Below are positions 24,790 to 33,143 of a stretch of 64,000 nucleotides of DNA, one piece after another (position 1 is the first letter of the stretch; each line of letters opens with the position of its first letter). Source of the stretch: Trabulsiella odontotermitis (lineage in GTDB: Bacteria > Pseudomonadota > Gammaproteobacteria > Enterobacterales > Enterobacteriaceae); contig NZ_CP125781.1 in NCBI RefSeq assembly GCF_030053895.1, positions 310,001-374,000 of the forward strand, in the 5' to 3' direction. The notes beneath the pieces are model-generated. The model searched no databases and had not been told where the DNA came from. It was given only the letters and a program-made list of their open reading frames with translations. The position numbers and the translations under genes are program-made.

Positions 24790-25808
24790 GACGGTACCCC
24801 CAGCCAGCGGCTCAGCCAGTCCGGAATGCGCTTTTCCAGCCACATCTCCGGCTTACGCCATGTGCCTCCCACAAACCCCACATGGCCACCATGCTCGGTC
24901 AGTTGATACTCAACATTCACTGGCAGATGCGTTTTGGGCGGAATGGAGTGGTGATCCATAAACGGATCATCCTTTGAGTGGATAATCAGCGTCGGTTTCG
25001 TTACGTGGCTTAATACTGGCATCGCGCTGCACTGGCGATAATAGTCCAGCGCATCGGCGAAACCGTGGATTTTCGCGGTGATCAAATCGTCGAAGTCACG
25101 AATGCGGCGCACGGCTTTCAACTGGCGTAAATCAACGGGCAGCGTACCGGGATAGGCCTTCAGCTTCCGCGCGGCGTTGGCTTTCAGAAGATTCAACAGA
25201 TAGCGTTGGTAGACGCGGGAAAAACCTTTGTTCATGTGGTAGCTGCAGGCTTCGAGCATAAATGGCGCGGAGACGATGACCGCCGCCTCCAGCGGAACCG
25301 CATCGCCCTCTTTCGCCAGCAGACAGCCGAGCATATTGCCGCCGAGGGAATAGCCCACCGCCGCTGTCGGCACGTCGCCAAATTCACGACGCAGCCAGTG
25401 CAGGAACCAGGTACCGTCTTCGGTTTCGCCGGAATGGTAGATGCGTTCGTTGCGATTCGGTTCACCGCTGCAGCCGCGAAAATGCATCACCACGCCCAAC
25501 CAGCCGCGCTGCCTGGCTGCATGAATCAGACCATGTGCATAAGGGCTGTGCAGGCTGCCTTCCAGGCCATGGAACACCACCAGGCGGGGTTTATGCCGCG
25601 CCTGCGCGGGATCTTCGCTCCAGGCCAGATCGACGAAATCGCCATCAGGGAGCTCCAGCCGCTGCCAGTGCGGAGTGAACTGTAATTTCCGGCGAATAAG
25701 CCGCGGCAGCATCGTCTGCAGGTGACGATTGCTGCCACCCCGCATGGGAATAAATGCGGCGCTGTCGTCCGGCGGAATGTCGATTTCAACAGGGGTAATC
25801 TGAGCCAT
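24783..25808 (-). CDS. yheT: Alpha/beta hydrolase YheT
   Basis: The 341-residue protein is of the YheT/ABHD1-3 branch of alpha/beta hydrolases. The nucleophile elbow is GYSLGGN (Ser near residue 148), the acid probably in KDDPFMD and the His in HGGHVGF near residue 300. Probably an esterase; natural substrate unknown. Leads the yheT-yheU-prkB operon. Confidence 0.92.
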   Translation of the reverse strand: MAQITPVEIDIPPDDSAAFIPMRGGSNRHLQTMLPRLIRRKLQFTPHWQRLELPDGDFVDLAWSEDPAQARHKPRLVVFHGLEGSLHSPYAHGLIHAARQRGWLGVVMHFRGCSGEPNRNERIYHSGETEDGTWFLHWLRREFGDVPTAAVGYSLGGNMLGCLLAKEGDAVPLEAAVIVSAPFMLEACSYHMNKGFSRVYQRYLLNLLKANAARKLKAYPGTLPVDLRQLKAVRRIRDFDDLITAKIHGFADALDYYRQCSAMPVLSHVTKPTLIIHSKDDPFMDHHSIPPKTHLPVNVEYQLTEHGGHVGFVGGTWRKPEMWLEKRIPDWLSRWLGVPSC

Positions 25809-26007
25809 AATTGTGCGATGTCTTCAACTAATCAGTGTTTACTATACCTTCACTCTACATTTGTGTTTATGAAAATGAGGCAAATGGTGCAGATTTCGGC
25901 GGTTATCTTCGTATTGGTCGGTTGGGGCACGAATTGCGCCAGCTGTCGCGAAAAACATGGTATTTTTTGTGGTTATACTTAAGGCCAACTCATTCCAGGA
26001 GGGAATA

Positions 26008-26313
26008 ATGTCCAGAAAATTATTGCAGATCCATTTCAGTTTTAACGGCCCGTTTGGCGAGGAGATGTCCCGCCAACTGGTGGATCTTGCCAGGTCGATT
26101 AATGAGGAGCCGGGGTTCATCTGGAAGATCTGGACGGAGAGCGAAAAGCACCACGAAGCCGGTGGTATTTACCTGTTTGAATCCGAAGAGACGGCGCTGG
26201 CGTACGTGGAAAAACATGCTGCGCGCCTGAAAGCATTTGGCGTCGAGGAGGTGATTTCCAAACTCTTTGATGTGAATGCGACGCTGACGGGCATTAACCA
26301 CGGCAATATCTGA
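26008..26313 (+). CDS. YdhR-family monooxygenase-like protein
   Basis: A 101-residue ferredoxin-like (dimeric alpha/beta barrel) protein, clearly a homologue of E. coli YdhR along its whole length, with the family signature FNGPFGEEM and WTESEKHHEAGGIYLF. YdhR-type proteins are proposed monooxygenases of aromatic compounds. E. coli K-12 has no such gene between yheT and yheS, and its ydhR is elsewhere, so this is either a relocated ydhR or a paralogue. AGGAGGG gives a strong ribosome binding site for ATG 26008; an upstream in-frame start at 25957 has none. Confidence 0.88.
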   Translation: MSRKLLQIHFSFNGPFGEEMSRQLVDLARSINEEPGFIWKIWTESEKHHEAGGIYLFESEETALAYVEKHAARLKAFGVEEVISKLFDVNATLTGINHGNI

Positions 26314-26321
26314 TTCATCAG

Positions 26322-26353
26322 AAAAAAACAGGCTTTGTCATCCACAAAGCCTG
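26322..26353 (-). terminator. yheS terminator (possibly bidirectional)
   Basis: A 10-bp stem CAGGCTTTGT/ACAAAGCCTG (26329-26338 and 26344-26353) with a 5-base loop; on the minus strand it is followed by seven T bases, just after the yheS stop. On the plus strand the U-tract is weak. Confidence 0.85.
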
Positions 26354-26363
26354 ATTTCTACGG

Positions 26364-28268
26364 TTAGCTTTCCTGCTGCATCTGTTCGAGCTGTTCCTGG
26401 GCCTCCAGCCACGCCATTTCACAGGTCTCGAGACCTGACTTTGCGCTGGCCTGTTGTTGCAGACATGCCGTCAGCTCGTTTTTGCGTTCGGGATCGTACA
26501 ACCCGCTGTCGCCGAGTTTCTCTTCTGCCTGCGCCAGTTGCGCGTGCAGTTTTTCCATCTCTTTTTCTAAGCGGGCAATCTCTTTACGCAGTGGCTGGGT
26601 TTGCGCGCGAAGCTCAGCGTCACGGCGCTTCTGGTCTTTACGCGCCTGCGCGCTGTTGGCGTTGTCTTTTGAGGTTTCCGCAGGCTGATTTTCCTGTTTC
26701 TGAACGTCACTCAGCCATTGCTGATAATCATCCAGATCGCCATCGAAAGGTTCCACTTTACCATCATGCACCAGATAAAGATCGTCGGTCGTCGAACGCA
26801 GCAGATGACGGTCGTGCGATACCACCACCAGCGCGCCTTCGAATTCGATCAACGCTTCGGTCAGCGCCTGGCGCATGTCGAGATCGAGGTGGTTGGTCGG
26901 TTCGTCGAGCAGCAGCAGATTAGGGCGCTGCCAGACGATCAGCGCCAACACCAGTCGCGCTTTTTCGCCGCCAGAGAAGCGGGCGGTATGTTCGCTGACC
27001 TTATCGCCCTGGAAACCAAAGCCGCCGAGATAATCGCGAAGCTTCTGCTCCAGTTCCTGCGGCGCGAGGCGGGCAAGATGCTGAAGTGGGGATTCGTCGG
27101 CGCGTAAGAATTCCAGCTGATGCTGCGCGAAGTAGCCGAGCTTAATGCCTTTCGCCAGACCAATGTCGCCGCTTACTGGTGCCAGTTCGCCCGCCAGCAG
27201 CTTAATCAGTGTCGATTTCCCCGCACCGTTACGGCCCAGCAGACCGATGCGCGAGCCCGGCACCAGATTCAGCTTGATGGAGTCGAGGATAATCCGCTCG
27301 CCATAGCCCGCGCTGACCTTTTCCATTTTCAGCAACGGGTTGGGCAGACTTTCCGGCGCGCGGAAACTGAAATGGAACGGGTTGTCGACATGCGCAGGCG
27401 CAATAAGCTCCATGCGCTCGAGCATTTTAATGCGACTCTGCGCCTGACGGGCTTTCGTCGCTTTGGCGCGGAAACGCTCGATGTAGCTTTGCAGATGCGC
27501 AACGCGCTGCTGCTGGCTTTCGTACATCGCCTGTTGTTGTGCAAGGCGCGTCGCACGTTGACGCTCGAACGAGCTGTAGTTGCCGGTGTACTCGAACATC
27601 GTTTCCTGCTCGATATGAATAATCTTATCGACCACCGGATCCAGAAAGTCGCGATCGTGAGAGATCAGGATCAGCGTGCCCTGATAGCTTCTCAGCCATT
27701 TTTCCAGCCAGATCACCGCGTCGAGATCGAGGTGGTTGGTCGGTTCATCGAGCAGTAGCAGATCGGAGCGGCAAATCAGCGCCTGCGCAAGGTTAAGGCG
27801 CATGCGCCAGCCACCGGAGAAATCGCTGACCGGGCGTTCCAGCTGTTCATTGCTGAACCCCAGACCGTGCAGCAGGCTGGAGGCGCGAGCGCGGATGGTC
27901 CAGGCGTCGATGGCGTCCAGTTTGCCGTGGACGGTCGCAATCGCATGGCCGTCATTGCGCTCGTTGGCTTGCTGAAGTTCGGCTTCCAGCTGACGATATT
28001 CGCGGTCACCGTCAATGACATAGTCTAAAGCGGGTTCCGGTAATGCCGGTGTTTCCTGATTGACCCACGCCAGCTGCCAGTTTCCTGGATAAGTAAAACT
28101 ACCGGCATCGGCGGCGATCTCATTTTTTAGCAGCGCCAGCAGCGTGGATTTACCGCAGCCGTTTTTACCCACCAGCCCGACCTTTTGCCCGGGGTTGATG
28201 GTTGCGGTGGCGTTTTCCAGCAGGACGCGAACGCCGCGACGAATTTGTAACGAGGAGAAAACAATCAT
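26364..28268 (-). CDS. yheS: ABC-F ATPase YheS
   Basis: Soluble ABC-F protein with two ATPase domains and no membrane part, 634 residues. Walker A at GKNGCGKST (about 34-42) and GRNGAGKST (near 345); signatures FSGGWRMRL and FSGGEKARL; Walker B LLLLDEPTNHLD twice; and a charged coiled-coil C-terminal extension after residue 530. ABC-F proteins bind the ribosomal E site and modulate translation; YheS is one of the housekeeping enterobacterial types. Confidence 0.97.
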   Translation of the reverse strand: MIVFSSLQIRRGVRVLLENATATINPGQKVGLVGKNGCGKSTLLALLKNEIAADAGSFTYPGNWQLAWVNQETPALPEPALDYVIDGDREYRQLEAELQQANERNDGHAIATVHGKLDAIDAWTIRARASSLLHGLGFSNEQLERPVSDFSGGWRMRLNLAQALICRSDLLLLDEPTNHLDLDAVIWLEKWLRSYQGTLILISHDRDFLDPVVDKIIHIEQETMFEYTGNYSSFERQRATRLAQQQAMYESQQQRVAHLQSYIERFRAKATKARQAQSRIKMLERMELIAPAHVDNPFHFSFRAPESLPNPLLKMEKVSAGYGERIILDSIKLNLVPGSRIGLLGRNGAGKSTLIKLLAGELAPVSGDIGLAKGIKLGYFAQHQLEFLRADESPLQHLARLAPQELEQKLRDYLGGFGFQGDKVSEHTARFSGGEKARLVLALIVWQRPNLLLLDEPTNHLDLDMRQALTEALIEFEGALVVVSHDRHLLRSTTDDLYLVHDGKVEPFDGDLDDYQQWLSDVQKQENQPAETSKDNANSAQARKDQKRRDAELRAQTQPLRKEIARLEKEMEKLHAQLAQAEEKLGDSGLYDPERKNELTACLQQQASAKSGLETCEMAWLEAQEQLEQMQQES

Positions 28269-28389
28269 AAGGCGCCGTATGTTCAGACTATGTTAATTTG
28301 TCATTATGATAATGTAAGGTGTGAGCAATTTGCCGCACCGGGCCGACATGGTAGCCCAAAACGACAACGATTCAAAAACCGGGAGGGGA

Positions 28390-28944
28390 ATGATGTCTCA
28401 GACAGCGAAGGTTTTGCTGCTGTATGCCCATCCGGAATCTCAGGACTCGGTGGCGAACCGGGTTCTGCTTAAGCCGGCACTGCAGCTCAGTAACGTAACG
28501 GTACACGACCTGTACGCACATTATCCTGACTTCTTTATTGATATCCCTCGCGAGCAACAGTTGCTGCGCGAGCACGATGTGATCGTTTTTCAGCACCCGC
28601 TGTATACCTACAGTTGTCCGTCGTTACTCAAAGAGTGGCTCGACCGCGTGCTGAGTCGGGGGTTCGCCAGCGGAGTGGGGGGGAACCAACTGGCGGGAAA
28701 GTACTGGCGTAGCGTGATCACCACGGGTGAGCCGGAAGCGGCCTATCGTCACGACGGGCTGAATCGCTATCCGATGAGCGACATCCTGCGGCCGTTTGAA
28801 CTGACGGCGGCGATGTGCCGTATGCACTGGATGAATCCGATCATTATTTACTGGGCCCGCCGTCAACCGACGGAAGCGCTGGCCAGCCACGCTAAAGCCT
28901 ATGGCGAATGGCTGGCGTCACCTGTTACGACGGGAGGTCTTTAA
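28390..28944 (+). CDS. kefG: KefG, ancillary subunit of the KefB potassium efflux system
   Basis: Flavodoxin-like quinone oxidoreductase of 184 residues needed for full KefB activity. The fold starts KVLLLYAHPESQDS and contains FQHPLYTYSCPSLLKEW and the YWRSVITTGEPE loop. Start at MMSQTAKV: two ATGs follow GGGAGGGG; 28390 gives the E. coli length. Its TAA shares a base with the kefB ATG (TAATG). Confidence 0.95.
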   Translation: MMSQTAKVLLLYAHPESQDSVANRVLLKPALQLSNVTVHDLYAHYPDFFIDIPREQQLLREHDVIVFQHPLYTYSCPSLLKEWLDRVLSRGFASGVGGNQLAGKYWRSVITTGEPEAAYRHDGLNRYPMSDILRPFELTAAMCRMHWMNPIIIYWARRQPTEALASHAKAYGEWLASPVTTGGL

Positions 28945-30749
28945 TGGAAGGATCGGATCTGCTGTTGGCGGGGGTGATATTTTTGTTTGCGGCGGTGGTT
29001 GTGGTGCCGTTTGCGGCGCGTCTGGGCATCGGCGCGGTGCTGGGTTATCTGCTGGCGGGGATCGCTATTGGCCCCTGGGGACTGGGATTCATCAGCGATG
29101 TCGATGAAATCCTCCATTTCTCCGAACTCGGGGTGGTGTTCCTGATGTTCATCATCGGGCTGGAGCTGAATCCGTCGAAACTCTGGCAGCTACGACGCTC
29201 TATTTTTGGTATTGGCGCGCTGCAGGTCGCCTTTAGTGCGGCGATCCTGGCGGGTTTGCTGATCCTGACCCAGTTCTCGTGGCAGGCGGCGGTGGTTGGC
29301 GGTATTGGACTGGCGATGTCGTCTACCGCGATGGCGTTACAGCTGATGCGCGATAAAGGCATGAATCGCAGCGAGGCAGGGCAGCTGGGATTTTCGGTGC
29401 TGCTGTTCCAGGATTTGGCCGTCATCCCTGCGCTGGCGTTGGTGCCGCTGCTGGCCGGAACCGGCGATGAACACCCTGACTGGATGAAAATCGGCCTGAA
29501 AGTGCTGGTGTTTGCCGGCGTGCTGGTCGGCGGGCGATTCCTGCTGCGACCGGTGTTCCGCTTCATTGCGGCCTCGGGTGTGAGGGAAGTGTTTACCGCC
29601 GCGACGCTGCTGCTGGTGCTCGGATCGGCGCTGTTTATGGATGCGCTGGGCCTGTCGATGGCGCTGGGGACGTTTATCGCCGGGGTGCTGCTGGCGGAGA
29701 GCGAGTATCGCCACGAACTGGAAATCGCTATCGATCCGTTTAAAGGTTTGTTGCTGGGGCTCTTTTTCATCTCCGTTGGCATGTCGCTGAATCTCGGTGT
29801 GCTGTACACGCATCTGTTGTGGGTGGTGGTCAGTGTGGTTGTGCTGGTGGCCGTAAAAACACTGGTGCTTTATGTGCTGGCGCGGGTTAACGGTCTGCGC
29901 AGTTCGGAACGGATGCAGTTTGCCGGGGTGCTCAGTCAGGGCGGTGAATTCGCCTTTGTGCTGTTTTCCAGCGCGTCATCGCAGCGGCTGTTCCAGGATG
30001 ATCAAATGGCGCTGCTGCTGGTGACTGTCACGTTGTCGATGATGACCACGCCGTTGTTGATGAAAGCAATTAATGCACTGCTCTCCCGTCGCCTGAATAC
30101 GCCGGAAGAAGAAGACGAAGCGCCCTGGGTGGAAAACGATAAACCGCAGGTGATTGTGGTGGGTTTTGGCCGTTTCGGTCAGGTGATTAGCCGTTTGCTG
30201 ATGGCTAACAAAATGCGCATTACCGTGCTGGAGCGTGATATCAGCGCCGTCAACCTGATGCGAAAATATGGCTATAAAGTGTATTTCGGTGATGCCACGC
30301 AGGTGGAACTTCTGCGTTCCGCTGGCGCAGAGGATGCACAGTCCATTGTGATCACCTGCAACGAGCCGGAAGATACCATGAAGCTGGTGGAAGTCTGCCA
30401 GCAGCATTTTCCGCATCTGCATATTCTGGCGCGAGCGCGGGGGCGTGTCGAAGCGCATGAGTTGCTGCAGGCGGGTGTCAAACTTTTCTCCCGTGAGACC
30501 TTTTCCAGTGCGCTGGAACTGGGGCGCAAGGCGCTGATTTCTTTAGGCATGCACCCGCATCAGGCGCAGCGTGCGCAACTGCATTTTCGGCGACTCGACA
30601 TGCGCATGTTGCGCGAACTAATGCCAGTACATACCGATACTCAGCAGATCTCCCGCGTTCGGGAAGCTCGGCGCGAACTGGAAGAGATTTTCCAGCGAGA
30701 AATGCAACAGGAACGACGCCAGCTGGACGGCTGGGACGAATTTGAATAG
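28944..30749 (+). CDS. kefB: Glutathione-regulated K+/H+ antiporter KefB
   Basis: Potassium efflux antiporter that is held shut by glutathione and opened by glutathione adducts of electrophiles, acidifying the cytoplasm. 601 residues: about 12 membrane segments in the first 385, then the RCK/TrkA-N domain starting VVGFGRFGQVISRLL near residue 406, and a charged tail. The start MEGSDLLLAG is preferred to an in-frame ATG at 28908 inside kefG because of the TAATG coupling. Confidence 0.97.
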   Translation: MEGSDLLLAGVIFLFAAVVVVPFAARLGIGAVLGYLLAGIAIGPWGLGFISDVDEILHFSELGVVFLMFIIGLELNPSKLWQLRRSIFGIGALQVAFSAAILAGLLILTQFSWQAAVVGGIGLAMSSTAMALQLMRDKGMNRSEAGQLGFSVLLFQDLAVIPALALVPLLAGTGDEHPDWMKIGLKVLVFAGVLVGGRFLLRPVFRFIAASGVREVFTAATLLLVLGSALFMDALGLSMALGTFIAGVLLAESEYRHELEIAIDPFKGLLLGLFFISVGMSLNLGVLYTHLLWVVVSVVVLVAVKTLVLYVLARVNGLRSSERMQFAGVLSQGGEFAFVLFSSASSQRLFQDDQMALLLVTVTLSMMTTPLLMKAINALLSRRLNTPEEEDEAPWVENDKPQVIVVGFGRFGQVISRLLMANKMRITVLERDISAVNLMRKYGYKVYFGDATQVELLRSAGAEDAQSIVITCNEPEDTMKLVEVCQQHFPHLHILARARGRVEAHELLQAGVKLFSRETFSSALELGRKALISLGMHPHQAQRAQLHFRRLDMRMLRELMPVHTDTQQISRVREARRELEEIFQREMQQERRQLDGWDEFE

Positions 30750-30759
30750 AAGGTGAACG

Positions 30760-30960
30760 ATGAGCGTGCGTAAACGTTTTATTGCAGGGGCGAAATGTCC
30801 GGCATGCCAGGCGCAGGATTCTCTCGCCATGTGGCGTGAGAATAATGTTGATATTGTTGAGTGTGTTAAGTGCGGACACCAGATGCGCGAGGCGGATAAA
30901 GAGGCCCGCGAGCATGTTCGCAAAGACGAGCAAGTGATCGGCATTTTTCATCCGGAGTAG
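30760..30960 (+). CDS. yheV: YheV family putative zinc ribbon protein
   Basis: The 66-residue protein has two C-x2-C pairs (CPAC at residue about 13 and CVKC at 35), a compact zinc ribbon. Very similar to E. coli YheV, function unknown. It follows kefB by 10 bases, so it is the last gene of kefG-kefB-yheV. Confidence 0.92.
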   Translation: MSVRKRFIAGAKCPACQAQDSLAMWRENNVDIVECVKCGHQMREADKEAREHVRKDEQVIGIFHPE

Positions 30961-31013
30961 CGATCTGCGCCGTCTTTTTTTAAGCTAGTGGGTACACGGG
31001 TGCAGAATTCCGC

Positions 31014-31019
31014 TACAAT
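31014..31019 (+). promoter_or_regulatory. slyD: Candidate slyD promoter -10
   Basis: TACAAT with GGTACA 17 bases upstream (30991-30996, 3/6 match) would start slyD transcription near 31026, about 29 bases before the ATG. The -35 is poor, so this is tentative. Confidence 0.4.
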
Positions 31020-31054
31020 CTGCGCCACTATTCTTCCCATGCTCAGGAGATATC

Positions 31055-31636
31055 ATGAAAGTAGCAAAAGACCTGGTGGTCAGCCTGGCCTATCAGGTAC
31101 GTACAGAAGACGGTGTGTTGGTTGATGAGTCTCCGGTGAGTGCGCCGCTGGACTACCTGCATGGTCACGGTTCCCTGATTTCCGGCCTGGAAAACGCGCT
31201 GGACGGTCACGAAGTGGGCGACAAATTTGATGTTGCTGTTACCGCAAACGATGCCTACGGCCAGTATGATGAAAACCTGGTGCAGCGTGTGCCGAAAGAC
31301 GTCTTCATGGGCGTTGACGAACTGCAGGTAGGCATGCGTTTCCTGGCTGAAACCGATCAGGGTCCGGTTCCGGTTGAAATCACTGAAGTTGAAGACGACC
31401 ACGTCGTGGTTGATGGCAACCACATGCTGGCGGGCCAGAACCTGAAATTCAACGTTGAAGTGGTTGCGATTCGCGAAGCGACGGCGGAAGAACTGGCTCA
31501 CGGCCACGTTCACGGTGCGCATGATCATCACCACGATCATGACCACGACCACGACGGTTGCTGCGGCGGCCACGGCCATGACCACGAACATGGTAAAGGT
31601 GGTTGTGGCGGTCACGGCGGTTGCGGCTGCCACTAA
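31055..31636 (+). CDS. slyD: FKBP-type prolyl isomerase and metallochaperone SlyD
   Basis: Cytoplasmic prolyl isomerase/chaperone that also delivers nickel to hydrogenase maturation. 193 residues: FKBP domain (1-69 and about 129-146), insert-in-flap chaperone domain between, then from about residue 148 a tail made almost wholly of His, Asp, Gly and Cys that binds Ni and Zn. The tail ends CGCH. AGGAGA precedes the ATG. Confidence 0.97.
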   Translation: MKVAKDLVVSLAYQVRTEDGVLVDESPVSAPLDYLHGHGSLISGLENALDGHEVGDKFDVAVTANDAYGQYDENLVQRVPKDVFMGVDELQVGMRFLAETDQGPVPVEITEVEDDHVVVDGNHMLAGQNLKFNVEVVAIREATAEELAHGHVHGAHDHHHDHDHDHDGCCGGHGHDHEHGKGGCGGHGGCGCH

Positions 31637-31680
31637 ATACCCATTGTCTTTCAGGCTGCAGGGGCGTTGTTAAAAGATAA

Positions 31681-31704
31681 AGCGGGGAAATCCCCGCTTT
31701 TTTT
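31681..31704. terminator. Bidirectional terminator between slyD and slyX
   Basis: AGCGGGGA, loop AA, TCCCCGCT (31681-31698) followed by six T bases on the plus strand; A-rich sequence on the left gives a shorter U-tract on the minus strand. It serves the converging slyD and slyX. Confidence 0.85.
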
Positions 31705-31708
31705 CGTT

Positions 31709-31927
31709 TTAATAATGCGGCGGCGGTGTCTCTTCGGACTGTGCCGCAATCTGCGAAGGCTGGCTGGCTTTAAGCTTTTCTGTCATCAGACGAATGTGAT
31801 CGCGCAGTTTTGCCATCTCCATCTCATGAGCCGTCACGGTTTGATTCAGGTCTTCAATGGTGACCTCCTGAAACGCCAGTCGACTCTCTAATTCTGCCAG
31901 TCGCGCTTCCAATGTTTTGTCGCTCAT
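31709..31927 (-). CDS. slyX: SlyX protein
   Basis: The 72-residue protein is predicted to be almost wholly coiled coil (heptads in LEARLAELESRLAFQEVTIE and on to residue 55), ending in a conserved TPPPHY tail. Function unknown. Two ATGs in tandem; 31927 aligns with the E. coli start and lies 6 bases after GGGGG, while 31930 lies 3 bases after it. Confidence 0.92.
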   Translation of the reverse strand: MSDKTLEARLAELESRLAFQEVTIEDLNQTVTAHEMEMAKLRDHIRLMTEKLKASQPSQIAAQSEETPPPHY

Positions 31928-32006
31928 CATTGACCCCCTGTTCTGAAATAGTCGCGGCGGATTCTACTTAACTTTACGATTCTTCGCAGCTTTCCGTCGT
32001 TGGCCA

Positions 32007-32035
32007 GGAAACTAATTTACACAAAAATAGTCTGA
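32007..32035 (+). promoter_or_regulatory. fkpA: Sigma-E promoter of fkpA
   Basis: GGAAACT (32007-32013), 17-base spacer, TCTGA (32031-32035). This agrees with sigma-E consensus (GGAACTT ... TCTGA), and fkpA is an established sigma-E regulon member, so the gene should respond to envelope stress. It lies about 115 bases before the ATG. Confidence 0.7.
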
Positions 32036-32149
32036 AAAGACGCGATATTCAGGAGCGTTCGTATGTAGATTTCTTTTGCAACGATTTATAGTACGCTTCT
32101 CATTTACGTTAACCCTGGGGCGAGAGATGCCCCGGCCCTGGAGAGATGG

Positions 32150-32968
32150 ATGAAATCATTTTTTAAAGTAACGCTTCTGGCGACCACAATGGCCGTAGCC
32201 CTGAACGCGCCGCTGGCATTTGCTGCTGATGCTGCAAAACCTGCCGCGGCTGCCGACAGCAAAGCTGCGTTCAAAAACGACGACCAGAAGTCCGCTTACG
32301 CCCTGGGAGCATCATTGGGTCGTTACATGGAAAATTCCCTGAAAGAGCAAGAGAAACTGGGCATTAAACTGGATAAAGATCAGCTGATCGCCGGTGTTCA
32401 GGATGCTTTTGCCAATAAAAGCAAACTCTCCGATCAGGAAATCGAACAGACCCTGCAGGCTTTCGAAACCCGCGTGAAGACTTCTGCTCAGCAGAAAATG
32501 GAAAAAGACGCTGCTGATAACGAAGCGAAAGGTAAAACCTACCGCGACACCTTCGCCAAAGAGAAAGGCGTGAAAACCTCCTCTACCGGTCTGCTGTATA
32601 AAGTAGAAAAAGAAGGTACCGGCGATGCGCCGAAAGACAGCGACACTGTTGTCGTGAACTACAAAGGGACGCTGATCGACGGTAAAGAGTTCGATAACTC
32701 TTATACCCGTGGCGAACCGCTGAGCTTCCGTCTGGATGGCGTTATCCCTGGCTGGACTGAAGGTCTGAAGAACATCAAGAAAGGCGGCAAGATCAAAATG
32801 GTCATCCCGCCGGATCTGGCTTACGGCAAAACCGGCGTCCCGGGCATCCCGGCTAACTCTACGCTGGTCTTTGATGTCGAGTTGCTGGATATCAAACCAG
32901 CGCCAAAGGCAGACGCTAAACCTGAAGCTGCCGCGGATGAAAAAGCCGCTGAAACCAGCAAAAAATAA
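32150..32968 (+). CDS. fkpA: Periplasmic FKBP-type prolyl isomerase FkpA
   Basis: Periplasmic chaperone and prolyl isomerase, 272 residues. Signal peptide with cleavage at AFA|AD near residue 25; helical dimerisation domain to about 140; FKBP domain from GLLYKVEKEGTG to VFDVELLDI; then an Ala/Lys/Glu-rich tail. GGAGAG precedes the ATG; sigma-E promoter upstream; strong terminator downstream. Confidence 0.97.
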   Translation: MKSFFKVTLLATTMAVALNAPLAFAADAAKPAAAADSKAAFKNDDQKSAYALGASLGRYMENSLKEQEKLGIKLDKDQLIAGVQDAFANKSKLSDQEIEQTLQAFETRVKTSAQQKMEKDAADNEAKGKTYRDTFAKEKGVKTSSTGLLYKVEKEGTGDAPKDSDTVVVNYKGTLIDGKEFDNSYTRGEPLSFRLDGVIPGWTEGLKNIKKGGKIKMVIPPDLAYGKTGVPGIPANSTLVFDVELLDIKPAPKADAKPEAAADEKAAETSKK

Positions 32969-32979
32969 GGCAATCAAAG

Positions 32980-33008
32980 CCGCCGCCTCACAGGGCGGCG
33001 GTTTTTTT
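32980..33008 (+). terminator. fkpA: fkpA terminator
   Basis: CCGCCGCC (32980-32987), loop TCACAG, GGCGGCGG (32994-33001), then seven T bases. Strong intrinsic terminator 12 bases after the fkpA stop. Confidence 0.95.
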
Positions 33009-33143
33009 ATTTCAGGGTAGATATAATTAACACTGGAAAGCGCCTAATGCGCTGTATTACCTTAGATGCCCTTAGAATGATGATGATGATGAGCCTGCCC
33101 TGACCATCTAACGACAGGCTCCTGAAAAGGAGTGCTTTTTTTC
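33009..33143 (+). promoter_or_regulatory. yheO leader with -10 box and stem-loop
   Basis: TATAAT at 33022-33027 is a candidate -10 for the yheO-tusDCB operon (no good -35; the region upstream is the fkpA terminator). The leader holds five consecutive ATG triplets (33077-33091) and an inverted repeat GAGCCTG (33091-33097) / CAGGCTC (33115-33121) with a 17-base loop just before the ribosome binding site AGGAG (33128-33132). Confidence 0.4.

Noticed and set aside
31500..31636. Repetitive CAC/CAT/GAC-rich stretch, considered as a tandem repeat or CRISPR-like array
   Set aside because: It is the coding sequence of the metal-binding His/Asp/Gly/Cys tail of SlyD; units are irregular and in frame.
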